A stretch of DNA of 64,000 nt from Phytopythium helicoides. Taxonomy: Eukaryota; Oomycota; Peronosporomycetes; Pythiales; Pythiaceae. The stretch is from NCBI GenBank assembly GCA_024867545.1, contig JANFNE010000017.1:87001-151000 (forward strand), given 5' to 3'. The notes beneath the pieces were generated by a model. The model worked only from the letters and a program-made list of their open reading frames with translations. It had not been told where the DNA came from and searched no databases. The translations under genes and the position numbers were made by a program. Below, in pieces: positions 63,975 to 64,000 of this stretch. Numbering within the stretch: position 1 is the first letter of the stretch; each line of letters begins with the position of its first letter.

Positions 63975-64000
63975 GAGCGACGTCGCAGAGGGAGCGATCG

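Noticed and set aside
1..64000. tRNA/rRNA genes, CRISPR arrays, bacterial operon features
   Set aside because: None were seen; the window is eukaryotic, and the tandem arrays are gene duplications without CRISPR-like short repeats and spacers.

Overview
The window looks like nuclear DNA of an oomycete (Phytophthora/Pythium type). The evidence is short introns of about 48-86 bp with GT...AG borders, GC-rich third codon positions, and the oomycete initiator plus flanking promoter element (TCAYTYY followed closely by CAWTT-like bases) upstream of most genes. The gene families also fit: GH81 beta-1,3-glucanases, GPH/SUT-like sugar transporters, PLD-like proteins, thaumatin-like proteins and a phosphatase-gelsolin protein. 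No species is claimed.

Layout. 0.3-3.7 kb: a nine-exon PIH1-domain protein (R2TP/HSP90 co-chaperone) and a convergent four-exon PLP-binding protein of the YggS/PLPBP family. 4.9-7.2 kb: a secreted GH81 endo-beta-1,3-glucanase whose frame is broken by one base. 7.6-27.3 kb: array A, six copies of an intronless 12-TM transporter (two on minus, four on plus). A second, intact, membrane-anchored GH81 gene sits between the minus and plus copies. The last three copies lie on near-identical units of about 3.21 kb. Copies A3 and A5 carry single-base frameshifts. 27.8-36.6 kb: two paralogous PLD-like genes flanking a SAM methyltransferase gene and a stretch of decayed sequence. 37.5-52.4 kb: array B, five intact copies of a related transporter arranged - - + + +. 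They form a large imperfect palindrome bounded by a truncated (left) and a complete (right) copy of an unrecognised gene. 52.8-54.8 kb: that complete gene. 56.3-64 kb: two thaumatin-like genes with C-terminal anchors flank two convergent genes that look decayed: an MKP1-like phosphatase-gelsolin gene that has lost its catalytic loop, and an LRR/coiled-coil/EF-hand-like gene.

How the genes may work together (inference): GH81 enzymes cut beta-1,3-glucan, either the oomycete's own wall and storage glucan or fungal/plant glucan. The amplified transporters would import the released sugars, and thaumatin-like proteins are often glucan-associated. The outstanding feature is amplification of one transporter family to eleven copies in 45 kb in two oppositely oriented arrays, with clear signs of recent tandem duplication, inverted duplication and gene conversion.

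Limits: transporter substrates cannot be read from sequence. Several single-base frame breaks lie in or near short homopolymers and may be assembly errors. Splice sites are inferred by eye.
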